Assembly: GCA_018897155.1 (NCBI GenBank)
Contig: JAHILE010000023.1
Span: 1 to 38,271, forward strand
Length of the DNA: 38,271 nucleotides
Source of the DNA: Nanoarchaeota archaeon
Lineage (GTDB): Archaea > EX4484-52 > LFW-46
Direction of reading: 5' to 3'
Positions 14,773 to 21,944 of this stretch are shown in pieces. The notes beneath the pieces are model-generated. The model made no database searches, was not told where the DNA came from, and saw nothing but the letters and a program-made list of their open reading frames with translations. The number at the start of each line of letters is the position of its first letter. The stretch's first letter is position 1. The position numbers were made by a program, and so were the translations under genes.

Positions 14773-14806
14773 GGGCTGCAAATACATTATTTATACTTTC
14801 AGCCCT
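14772..14806 (+). promoter_or_regulatory. fdhA promoter: TATA box between inverted-repeat arms
   Basis: A TATA box ATTATTTATAC (14786-14796) lies about 29 nt before ATG 14821. It is flanked by perfect 7-bp inverted arms AGGGCTG (14772-14778) and CAGCCCT (14800-14806). The left arm begins in the purP stop codon. The symmetric arms with a 21-nt spacer could be an operator or a weak terminator hairpin for purP. Confidence 0.55.
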
Positions 14807-14820
14807 CATAAAATAAACAT

Positions 14821-16818
14821 ATGGCGCCCAGTTCTCGCATAAAAACCGTCCAAACCATCTGCCCATACTGCGGATGCGGCTGCAAGCTCAACTACGTCGT
14901 TCAGGCAGGTAAAATCGTAAAGGCAGAGCCTATAAAAGACGACCCTGCAAGCCAGGGCAGGCCGTGCATAAAAGGCCTTACTTCTTTTGAGCCATTGACA
15001 GTCGAGCGCCTGAAATACCCGATGATGCGTCGCCGAAAAGACGGTCCGCTGCGCAAAACAACATGGGCTGCTGCATTCAAATATATAAAGGAAAAGACAA
15101 AAAATCTCAAAAGCAGAGATATTCTTTTCACAGGCTCCGGCGAATACACAAACGAAGACAATTACATTATGCAGAAATTCGCGCGTGTGGTTTTTAAAAC
15201 AAACAACATCGACTGCTGTGCAAGGCTTTGCCACGCTTCAACTGTTAAGGCGATGCAGGGCACATACGGCATCGGGGCAATGTCTTCATTCATGGATGAT
15301 GTGCTTGGTGCAGACGTCATTCTTGCTGTTGGAACAAATCCGGCGCATAACTATCCTGTTTTTTTCAACAGGATTCTTGATGCAAAGAAAAAAGGCGCTA
15401 AATTAATAACCGTTCATGCAGTTCCTAACGCCACTTCAAAATTCAGCGATATCCACATAAATGTGCCGTACGAATCGCTTACCGCGTTTATTGCAGGGCT
15501 TCTTAATGCAGTTTCTATAAAGAGCCAAAGCAAAATTGATGGATTTTTTGGATGCGAAGCAGATAAAAAAGCCGAGAACGAGCGAAGCAAAGTGACAGGA
15601 TTCGAAGACATGAAAAAAAGCATAAGCTATCTTACTCATAATTATCTTTCAAAGCGTTCTGGCATCGATATGAATTTATTTAATCGCGCCGTTCAAATGA
15701 TTTCAGAATCAAAAGATTTTGTGGCTCTTCACGGAATGGGGCTTACACAGCATGCGAACGGCACGCAAAATGTCACCGCGCTTCTTAATCTCTGTACGTT
15801 AAAAAACGGAAAAACAATTCCTATGCGCGGAAAATGCAATGTTCAGGGTGCTGGAGACATGGGCTGCTGCCCGAATTGGGCGCCGTTTGGCGGCAGCAGA
15901 AGCATGGCAAAAGAAGTTTGGGGCATTGATATAGATCAAAAAGAAGGGCTGAAAATAACTGAAGGGCTTGAAAACAATCCTGTTCGCGCTGCATACATTA
16001 TGGGCATGAATCCGGCGCAGTCAATGCCGAATTTGAACGAGGTCCATACTCAGCTGAAGTCAATGTTTGTTATTTATCAGCACCACCACCCGTCTGAGAC
16101 AATGAAGTTCGCTGATGTGGTTCTTCCAAGCGCGATGCTGCCTGAAAAAGACGGTACTGTAACGAATGCAGAGCGGCGCGTCCGGCGCGTAAGAAAAGCC
16201 ATAGAATCCCCTGGGAAAAAACAGGACTGGGAAATTATTTGCGGGCTTGCAAAAGAATTCGGCTACAGTAAGCAGTTCGGCTATAAATCAGCAGATGATA
16301 TTTTTGGCGAAATCATTCGCGCAGTTCCGGAATACGCCGGCTTGACATGGAAAGGTGTATCTGAGAAAGACAATTGTTTTGCTGACAAGGAGGAGCGATT
16401 TAAGAAATTCGTTCCGCTTGAAAAAATTGTGCAGGTTGAGAGCCCGAGAACAAGCGAGTATTCATTCACACTTACAACTACGAGATTGCAATATCATTTC
16501 TGCACAGGAGAAGCAACACGAAGAAGCAAGACTATGATGAAGATGCAGCCAAAGCCGGTGTGCAAGATGAATGAATCCGACGCAAAAAAACTTGGCATAA
16601 AAACAGGCGACATAATGCTGATAAAATCTGTCGCAGGTGAAATCAAGATCGAGGCAGAAGCTGACGCAACCGTGCCTTCAGGCATGCTTGTTGCGCCATA
16701 TCATTTTGAAAGCGTTCTCATAAACAAGGTAATCCCTTCGCACAGGCACCTTGATGAAATTACGCAGACGCCGAATTACAAGGCGATAAAGGTGAATGTT
16801 GAAAAAATCGGTAAATAA
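14821..16818 (+). CDS. fdhA: Formate-dehydrogenase-like molybdopterin oxidoreductase, catalytic subunit
   Basis: A 665-residue protein of the Mo/W-bisPGD family. A [4Fe-4S] site lies at the N-terminus (Cys14, Cys17, Cys21, Cys49: CPYCGCGC ... GRPCIKG). The metal ligand region NNIDCCARLCHAST has Cys137 where selenocysteine or Cys binds Mo/W in formate dehydrogenases, followed by the catalytic-type His138. The C-terminal domain carries the molydopterin-binding barrel (DAKKLGIKTGDIMLIKSVAGEI). No signal peptide is seen, so it is cytoplasmic. No fdhB, ferredoxin-type or hydrogenase partner is in the window, so its electron partner is unknown. It could oxidise formate, or make formate for the PurP enzyme next door. 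Confidence 0.82.
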   Translation: MAPSSRIKTVQTICPYCGCGCKLNYVVQAGKIVKAEPIKDDPASQGRPCIKGLTSFEPLTVERLKYPMMRRRKDGPLRKTTWAAAFKYIKEKTKNLKSRDILFTGSGEYTNEDNYIMQKFARVVFKTNNIDCCARLCHASTVKAMQGTYGIGAMSSFMDDVLGADVILAVGTNPAHNYPVFFNRILDAKKKGAKLITVHAVPNATSKFSDIHINVPYESLTAFIAGLLNAVSIKSQSKIDGFFGCEADKKAENERSKVTGFEDMKKSISYLTHNYLSKRSGIDMNLFNRAVQMISESKDFVALHGMGLTQHANGTQNVTALLNLCTLKNGKTIPMRGKCNVQGAGDMGCCPNWAPFGGSRSMAKEVWGIDIDQKEGLKITEGLENNPVRAAYIMGMNPAQSMPNLNEVHTQLKSMFVIYQHHHPSETMKFADVVLPSAMLPEKDGTVTNAERRVRRVRKAIESPGKKQDWEIICGLAKEFGYSKQFGYKSADDIFGEIIRAVPEYAGLTWKGVSEKDNCFADKEERFKKFVPLEKIVQVESPRTSEYSFTLTTTRLQYHFCTGEATRRSKTMMKMQPKPVCKMNESDAKKLGIKTGDIMLIKSVAGEIKIEAEADATVPSGMLVAPYHFESVLINKVIPSHRHLDEITQTPNYKAIKVNVEKIGK

Positions 16819-16831
16819 AATACGTGATTCT

Positions 16832-18211
16832 ATGGGCGGCATATTTCGGGCATACGACATACGCGGGGTTTATCCCGGCGAGCTTAATGATGAAATCGCA
16901 TATAAAGTAGGCAGAGCCTATGCGGTTTTTATGAAAAAAGAGAATGGGATGGATGAGGCCGTAGTGTCTTGCGATTGCAGGCTTTCAAGCCCGGCTTTGA
17001 AGAGATTCCTGATTGCAGGGATTCGTGACGGAGGCATAAATGTTCTTGATGTTGGAGATGCGCCGGTTCCGGTCTTTTATTTCACAATTGCAAATCTCGG
17101 GAAAGCAGGCGGAATAATGGTTACCGGCTCCCATAATCCGAAAAATTATAACGGCTTGAAGCTTCAGAGAAAGGATGCAAAGCCGATTGTTGCAGAAACA
17201 GGAATATCGGAGATTGAGAAGCTTGCAAATGCAGGAAAATTCGAGAAAACATCAGGGAAAACAGTGCATAAAAAAATCGATATGAATCAGGCATATATTG
17301 ACTACGTATTCAAAAAAATATTCCTCAAGATTCCGCTGAAAATTGTTCTTGACACAGGAAACGGATCGTGCGCGAATATTCCTGAAAAAATATTTAGCAG
17401 TCTTGGATGTACCGTAGAGACTCTTTTTCCAACACCTGACGGCAATTTTCCGAATCATCAGCCTGATCCGCACGATGAGAATTCACTTGAAGCATTGAAA
17501 AAGCGCGTCATTGAAACAAATGCGGATATGGGTCTTGCGTTTGACGGCGACGGAGACCGAATCGGCCTTGTCGATGAAAAAGGCAATACAATCACAGGTG
17601 ATTTCATTTTGATGATGCTTGCGCGCCAGGCGCTTGAATCGCGCAAAGGAACAGTTGTGTTTGAGGTGAGGGCATCAAACACCCTGATTGAAGATGTGAA
17701 AAGCCGCAAAGGAGCACCGATTATCACGCGTGCAGGGCATAGCTATTTGCTTGATGAGATAATTGCGTCTAACGCAGTTTTTGGCGGCGAGATTACCGGG
17801 CATATGTACTTTCCGTATTGCTATTACAATTATGATGACGGCATTTTCGCAGGGCTCAAGCTTGCTGAAATTGTGTCCGAGCTCGCTGCAAAGCACATAA
17901 AATTGTCAGAATATGTTGCGGGACTTCCGAGAAACTTTTCGACGCCAGAAATATTCATAGAGTCAACTGATGACACTAAATTCAAGATTGTCGACGAATT
18001 GAAAAAATACCTTGAAAAGAATAAATACGATTTTCTTGGCATTGATGGCGCCCGCATAAACTTTAAGCATGGATGGGGACTGGCACGCGCATCAAATACA
18101 ACGCCGCATATCAAATGCAGATTTGAGGCGGATACAAAAGAGCATCTGGACGAGATTCTTGCAGAAGCCAAATCCATTTTGAAGAAGGTGGGTGTGGAGT
18201 TGAAGGTTTGA
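16832..18211 (+). CDS. manB: Phosphomannomutase/phosphoglucomutase
   Basis: A 459-residue alpha-D-phosphohexomutase. Domain 1 has the start FRAYDIRGVYPGELN and the phosphoserine loop TGSHNPKNYNG (catalytic Ser100). Domain 2 has the Mg2+ loop DGDGDRIG. Domain 3 has the sugar-specificity loop GEITGHMYF. The C-terminal domain has the phosphate-binding RASNTTP. It interconverts hexose 1- and 6-phosphates for sugar-nucleotide and glycan synthesis; mannose versus glucose preference cannot be read here. GTGAT at 16824-16828, 3 nt before ATG 16832, decides the start. It begins 13 nt after fdhA and is probably co-transcribed. Its last 126 nt are duplicated at 19290-19415. Confidence 0.93.
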   Translation: MGGIFRAYDIRGVYPGELNDEIAYKVGRAYAVFMKKENGMDEAVVSCDCRLSSPALKRFLIAGIRDGGINVLDVGDAPVPVFYFTIANLGKAGGIMVTGSHNPKNYNGLKLQRKDAKPIVAETGISEIEKLANAGKFEKTSGKTVHKKIDMNQAYIDYVFKKIFLKIPLKIVLDTGNGSCANIPEKIFSSLGCTVETLFPTPDGNFPNHQPDPHDENSLEALKKRVIETNADMGLAFDGDGDRIGLVDEKGNTITGDFILMMLARQALESRKGTVVFEVRASNTLIEDVKSRKGAPIITRAGHSYLLDEIIASNAVFGGEITGHMYFPYCYYNYDDGIFAGLKLAEIVSELAAKHIKLSEYVAGLPRNFSTPEIFIESTDDTKFKIVDELKKYLEKNKYDFLGIDGARINFKHGWGLARASNTTPHIKCRFEADTKEHLDEILAEAKSILKKVGVELKV

Positions 18212-18264
18212 TAAGGATTGCGATACGGACGGCCCAAATACCTAAAATATGGACAAACGATACA

Positions 18265-18285
18265 TTTAAAAAGATACAATTGTAT
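18265..18285 (+). promoter_or_regulatory. Promoter and palindromic operator of TA cassette 1
   Basis: A TATA-like TTTAAAAAG (18265-18273) is followed directly by the perfect 12-bp palindrome ATACAATTGTAT (18274-18285), which covers the expected start region 8 nt before ATG 18294. The gene behind it begins with a winged helix, so autoregulation is likely. The same ACAATTGT core appears at the promoter of cassette 2. Confidence 0.65.
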
Positions 18286-18293
18286 ATAAAAAT

Positions 18294-18905
18294 ATGCAAT
18301 TTAGAAACTTCGCCGAGAATCTTCTTGGCTCAAAGGTCAAGGTAAAACTGCTGAAGTACCTTATTTCCGAAGGCGCGATAACAAGCGAGCGCGAAATATC
18401 GCGGATTATTGGGGCATCTTCCGGAGCAGTGAATAGGACTCTCAAAGAATTTAGTGACCTTAATCTCATACGCTCGACAAGAATAGGCAATGTAACCGCT
18501 TGGCAATTGAATGAAAAAAGCTACGCGTACAGTTACATAACGAATTTTTTTAATAAGCTGAAAAGCCGCGAGGAGCCTATATCTGAACTTGGGCGAGATA
18601 TTTCTAAAGCTTTAGCTGATACTTCGGGCATAAAAAAGGCAATTTTATTCGGATCAGTAGCTGAGGGCCGGGAGTTGCCTGAGAGCGATATTGATTTATT
18701 TATTCTCATAGAAAATGAAAAAAGCCGCGGCGGCATACAATCTGCAATAGGGGCGCTAAACGAGCTTTGCCTGCAAAAATACGGAAATATTTTGAGTCTG
18801 TATGTGCTTACGCCAAATGAGGTGAAAGAACAAAAAAAATTCTATGAAAAAATACTGTTGAATGGAATCCGGGTGACGGACAATGAAAACGCGGCAAGTG
18901 GATAG
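18294..18905 (+). CDS. Winged-helix + nucleotidyltransferase protein (TA cassette 1)
   Basis: A 203-residue protein. Residues about 10-75 form a winged helix-turn-helix (KVKLLKYLISEGAITSEREISRIIGASSGAVNRTLKEFSDLNLI). Residues 115-140 carry the minimal nucleotidyltransferase signature GS-x10-D-x-D (Gly120, Ser121, Asp132, Asp134: GSVAEGRELPESDIDLF). It overlaps the HEPN gene by 23 nt. By analogy to MntA/HepT it would be an antitoxin that modifies the HEPN partner, with a built-in DNA-binding domain for its own promoter. That role is inferred; the domains are clear. Confidence 0.85.
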   Translation: MQFRNFAENLLGSKVKVKLLKYLISEGAITSEREISRIIGASSGAVNRTLKEFSDLNLIRSTRIGNVTAWQLNEKSYAYSYITNFFNKLKSREEPISELGRDISKALADTSGIKKAILFGSVAEGRELPESDIDLFILIENEKSRGGIQSAIGALNELCLQKYGNILSLYVLTPNEVKEQKKFYEKILLNGIRVTDNENAASG

Positions 18906-19281
18906 GTCAAAGGCAGGCTTTTACCTGCAAAAAGCAGAGGAATGCAAAAACTCAATGGAGCGGGCATTTGAATCTCATGAGTGGAACGCGTGCGTAATCA
19001 ATGCAATACATGCGGCAATATCATCTGCCGACGCGCTTTGCATTGCAAATCTCGGCGAAAGAAATGCCGGCGAGCGGCACGAAGATGCAGTGGTACTGTT
19101 CCATCGCATAGACTCGGGAAGCGAAGATATCAAGCGTAATATAAAGCATCTCTCGGAGCTTTTGAGCATAAAGACCGATGCAGAATACGGCGAGAGGCTG
19201 TTTTACGAAAAAGATGCAGAAAGCGCGCGAAAGCATGCTGAAAGATTATTTGTGTTTGTGAAAGGGATTGTGCAGAGATAA
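18883..19281 (+). CDS. HEPN-domain protein (TA cassette 1)
   Basis: A 132-residue helical protein of the HEPN class: YLQKAEECKNSMERAFESHEWNACVINAIHAAISSADALCIANLG is the typical first half, and ESARKHAERLFVFVKGIV the last helix. A canonical R-x4-6-H RNase motif is not clearly present; a possible relative is RHEDAVVLFHR. This could therefore be a HEPN that binds nucleotide or RNA rather than a proven RNase. The start ATG 18883 lies within the preceding gene. Eight bases after its stop the duplicated manB 3' end begins. Confidence 0.8.
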   Translation: MKTRQVDRSKAGFYLQKAEECKNSMERAFESHEWNACVINAIHAAISSADALCIANLGERNAGERHEDAVVLFHRIDSGSEDIKRNIKHLSELLSIKTDAEYGERLFYEKDAESARKHAERLFVFVKGIVQR

Positions 19282-19289
19282 ATGTGATT

Positions 19290-19415
19290 CGCGCATCAAA
19301 CACAACGCCGCATATCAAATGCAGATTTGAGGCGGATACAAAAGAGCATCTGGATGAAATTCTGGCAGAAGTGCGCGGGATTTTGAAGAAAGTTGGAGTG
19401 GAGTTGAAGGTTTAA
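19290..19415 (+). pseudogene. Duplicated 3' stub of manB
   Basis: 126 nt align without gaps to the end of manB (18086-18211). By eye about 110 of 126 bases match. Both encode RASNTTPHIKC ... KKVGVELKV plus stop, and differ at three adjoining or nearby residues (AKS versus VRG). Most other differences are synonymous, so the two copies diverged while both were functional coding sequences. No start codon or 5' part of the gene is present. The stub directly follows the HEPN stop codon and its own stop overlaps the stop of the convergent zincin gene. Confidence 0.92.
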
Positions 19416-20599
19416 TTCAATTTGTTTTTTCTTAAAAATAGAAAAAACGCGGCTAAAAAAATAATTGAAACTATTGTGTATGGATTGGTGGCCATTGTTT
19501 GGGTAACCAAACCTACTGATACTGAAGTTGTTTCTTTGTTTATTTCAAATATTAAAAATGCAATCAAAAGTATTGCTGAAACCACTGCAACCTGCGCGCT
19601 CTTTTTTTCTCGTTTATTGACTGGTTCGTATATTGTATTTACCATCTTTTCTAAATTATCTTCAACTTCTTGAATATTTGATTTCATTTCGACATTAGTA
19701 CTTGGCTTGTTTTTACGCATTTCGTTCTTATATATTTCAATGCCTTTTTCAGCTAAAGTTTCCAATTCATTCAACCTATTGTGTGAATCCGGATCTTTCA
19801 AAAGTTCATTTATTTTGGAGATTTTCTCTTTTTTGGATAAGTCGTAAGCACTCAAGGCTGCAAGTGCTCCTAATCGATACCCCCAAAGTGATTCGTATGA
19901 TCCTGTTTCTTCGTTTTTTACAGTATCTTTTAATTTAGCAATTCTTTTTTCATTATCGGGTATTAACACAGCAGTAAATAAAGCATTCATTTTTCCAAAC
20001 AGATCCGTTTTTCCTGTTTTTCGTTTTTCTACTTCCTTTAAATACTCATATACCCCAGTCTTTTTTAAATGATTTCGGCTTTTTGGAGGTCCATTATCAC
20101 GATATTGGTGAATGAGATTTACTACTTCTTCTTTTGTCTCATTTGTAAGCAATAATGTAGCAAAATCCGCAATCCCCTCTTGACCTCTTCTAAGCACAGG
20201 TTCTTTGGATGCATCGGCTTTTTCAAAATCATGGATTATTTCATGAACTGTTGTTCCTTTTATCGATTTATATGTCTCGTCCATTACCGATTTAACTTTT
20301 TTAACCGCGGCTTCGTATTTTTCTGGCGCCCTAATATCCTCAGGCATTTTTTTCAAGTAGGCTTCATTATCCAAGCACTTGACATATAACCCAACCTGAT
20401 CCTTTCTGAGAATTATTCTATTTTTATCGCGGTTGTATGCTCCTAACTCATCGTTAGCTAAATCATCAAGCCGAATTTTGGGTGGTTTATAGTTAGTAAT
20501 GCCGAGTTCTTTTGCAACCTCCGCATAGCAGTTATGAACTATTTCCGAAGCGATCTTTTTTTCTTTTCTTGATTTAAAGAAACCATCAAACAAAGCCAT
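19412..20599 (-). CDS. Predicted membrane-anchored zinc metallopeptidase
   Basis: A 395-residue protein. H119-E-I-I-H123 is a zincin active-site helix, and QEGIADFATLLL (Glu141) supplies a likely third ligand of gluzincin type. Residues 1-330 are soluble and two transmembrane segments end the protein (about 335-355 VAVVSAILLIAFLIF and 370-388 PYTIVSIIFLAAFFLFL). I do not recognise a named family. It sits between the two TA cassettes, with the manB stub on one side and the MFS stub on the other, and its stop codon lies in the manB stub. A TATA box CGTTTATATTTTT (20619-20631, used on the minus strand) is about 26 nt from the start. Confidence 0.7.
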   Translation of the reverse strand: MALFDGFFKSRKEKKIASEIVHNCYAEVAKELGITNYKPPKIRLDDLANDELGAYNRDKNRIILRKDQVGLYVKCLDNEAYLKKMPEDIRAPEKYEAAVKKVKSVMDETYKSIKGTTVHEIIHDFEKADASKEPVLRRGQEGIADFATLLLTNETKEEVVNLIHQYRDNGPPKSRNHLKKTGVYEYLKEVEKRKTGKTDLFGKMNALFTAVLIPDNEKRIAKLKDTVKNEETGSYESLWGYRLGALAALSAYDLSKKEKISKINELLKDPDSHNRLNELETLAEKGIEIYKNEMRKNKPSTNVEMKSNIQEVEDNLEKMVNTIYEPVNKREKKSAQVAVVSAILLIAFLIFEINKETTSVSVGLVTQTMATNPYTIVSIIFLAAFFLFLRKNKLN

Positions 20600-20642
20600 A
20601 TTATTTATTGGGTTGCTGCGTTTATATTTTTCGAAAATTGTT

Positions 20643-20820
20643 TTACTCCCCGACCATCCACCAGAAGCCCGCCATTACAAATCCAAGGACTAAAAACATC
20701 TCGCGCATGCCGAAAAACCCGATAAGCGCGGCTGCGGTAAGAGGCCCGATAAAATAAGCCACGCAAATGCTGCGAGAAATTGGATAAAATGAGTTCGTCA
20801 AAGCGATATTGGTTGAGTCA
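20643..20820 (-). pseudogene. Duplicated 3' stub of an MFS transporter gene
   Basis: The minus strand encodes, up to a stop at 20643, about 50 residues ending FIGPLTAAALIGFFGMREMFLVLGFVMAGFWWMVGE. The intact transporter at 21945-23102 ends FLGPLSAAAMISLFGMREMFLVLAIIMVGFWWMVRK; by eye about 26 of the last 39 residues match. Homology fades near NSFYPISRS, close to 20820, where the HEPN gene ends. No start codon of its own. It is the counterpart, on the other side of the zincin gene, of the manB stub. Confidence 0.88.
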
Positions 20821-21255
20821 TTAATTACGCTGCAATATCTTCTCAATTTCATTTACAAATACCTTTGCGTCATTCATTGCAAGAAATGCATCGTCTATTT
20901 CCGGTTTGTATTCCAATCCATACATAGTTTCATGCCGCTCGATTCGATGGATATTCAGAAAATTGAGGATATTCATAGGTATTTTGTTGGCGTATTTTTC
21001 TTTAAGATAAATAAATATTGCAAAATGGCTCTTTTCTTGAATCCCGTCTTTGTAGAGTAAAGCTCGTGAGGCATGAAACATCGCCATGTAAGCCTCAAGA
21101 ATAGCGAATTGGAAGAAATTTGCTTTAAGGGCCATTTCTCCCTGACTCAGCCTTTCCTTTGCAACATCCATGGATCTTTTGACTTTTTCCATATCCGGAG
21201 GAATCTTTCTCAAAAGACGATACTCGAAACAATCATCAACATTTCGCACATTCAT
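20821..21255 (-). CDS. HEPN-domain protein (TA cassette 2)
   Basis: A 144-residue helical HEPN protein. The pattern MDVAKERLSQGEMALKANFFQFAILEAYMAMFHASRALLYKDGIQEKSHFAIFIYLKEKY is characteristic of the COG1895-like group, followed by the basic segment NIHRIERHETMYG where RNase-type residues would lie. The start ATG (21255-21253) forms TGATG with the stop of the nucleotidyltransferase gene and has GTGAT 3 nt upstream, so the two are translated together. Its stop is at the edge of the MFS stub. Confidence 0.85.
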   Translation of the reverse strand: MNVRNVDDCFEYRLLRKIPPDMEKVKRSMDVAKERLSQGEMALKANFFQFAILEAYMAMFHASRALLYKDGIQEKSHFAIFIYLKEKYANKIPMNILNFLNIHRIERHETMYGLEYKPEIDDAFLAMNDAKVFVNEIEKILQRN

Positions 21256-21797
21256 CAAATCACGGGTTTTTCTCCATACACACAAATGCCATTGGCTATG
21301 ACCTCAAGGTAAAACGCTTTATCTGTTTTTGCCTTTTTATTCCAATTACTCCAGCCGAAAACGTGCAGTGATATATCTCTTCTGATTATCTCTTCGAATT
21401 TTTCTAAGTCCATATGTTTTTCTTTTCCAATTACCAGTAAATCCGCGTCGCTTTTTTCATCGTCTAATCCCTTTGCCATGGAGCCGAATAACACGATGGA
21501 TGAAACATTTGATGTATTTTCTGTTAAATGGAGTATTAATCCGGATTTTTGAAGCAGATTCACATTAAAAGCAATTTTCAGATGTTTAAAGAACACATTA
21601 TTAACATTGGCCTTAAAATATCTCAAGTTGGCACGTTTATCTTCTAGAATAAGCCCTTCTTTAATTAGAAAATCCGCGTATTTTTTTATCGCAAATGGGC
21701 TTAGGCCTGTTTTTTTTGCCAATTGCCTTAAATAGACTTCTTGATACGGGTGTTCTAAAAAAAAATGGAGTGTTTTAAAAAGCATTAAGTCTTGCAT
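21255..21797 (-). CDS. Helix-turn-helix + nucleotidyltransferase protein (TA cassette 2)
   Basis: A 180-residue protein with an N-terminal winged helix (VYLRQLAKKTGLSPFAIKKYADFLIKEGLI, residues about 21-50) and a minimal nucleotidyltransferase core with GS-x10-D-x-D (Gly105, Ser106, Asp117, Asp119: GSMAKGLDDEKSDADLLV). Same domain order as the cassette 1 protein, but sequence similarity by eye is limited to motifs, so the two cassettes are not recent copies of each other. Likely antitoxin of the overlapping HEPN gene. Confidence 0.87.
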   Translation of the reverse strand: MQDLMLFKTLHFFLEHPYQEVYLRQLAKKTGLSPFAIKKYADFLIKEGLILEDKRANLRYFKANVNNVFFKHLKIAFNVNLLQKSGLILHLTENTSNVSSIVLFGSMAKGLDDEKSDADLLVIGKEKHMDLEKFEEIIRRDISLHVFGWSNWNKKAKTDKAFYLEVIANGICVYGEKPVI

Positions 21798-21860
21798 ACG
21801 ATTGTTTTTATTTTTTAGTATTTATAAGCTTTTGTTTTTATATAAAAACAATTGTTTTTA
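21798..21860 (-). promoter_or_regulatory. Promoter and palindromic operators of TA cassette 2
   Basis: A minus-strand TATA-like CTTATAAATAC (21818-21828) is about 26 nt from ATG 21797. Upstream is the perfect 18-bp palindrome TAAAAACAATTGTTTTTA (21843-21860), overlapped by a second palindrome GTTTTTATATAAAAAC (21834-21849). Immediately before the start codon a near copy of the half-site (TAAAAACAATCGT, minus strand 21810-21798) occurs. The ACAATTGT core is shared with cassette 1. Confidence 0.65.
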
Positions 21861-21944
21861 TTATTTTATTAATCATCCAGATAACTGGCAGCAAAGTTAT
21901 GGATTATTCGTATGTGGGGCAAAAATACATATTTCATTCATCAT

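Noticed and set aside
14821-16818. Selenocysteine-containing formate dehydrogenase.
   Set aside because: The ligand codon at residue 137 is a Cys codon and no in-frame TGA occurs in the gene.
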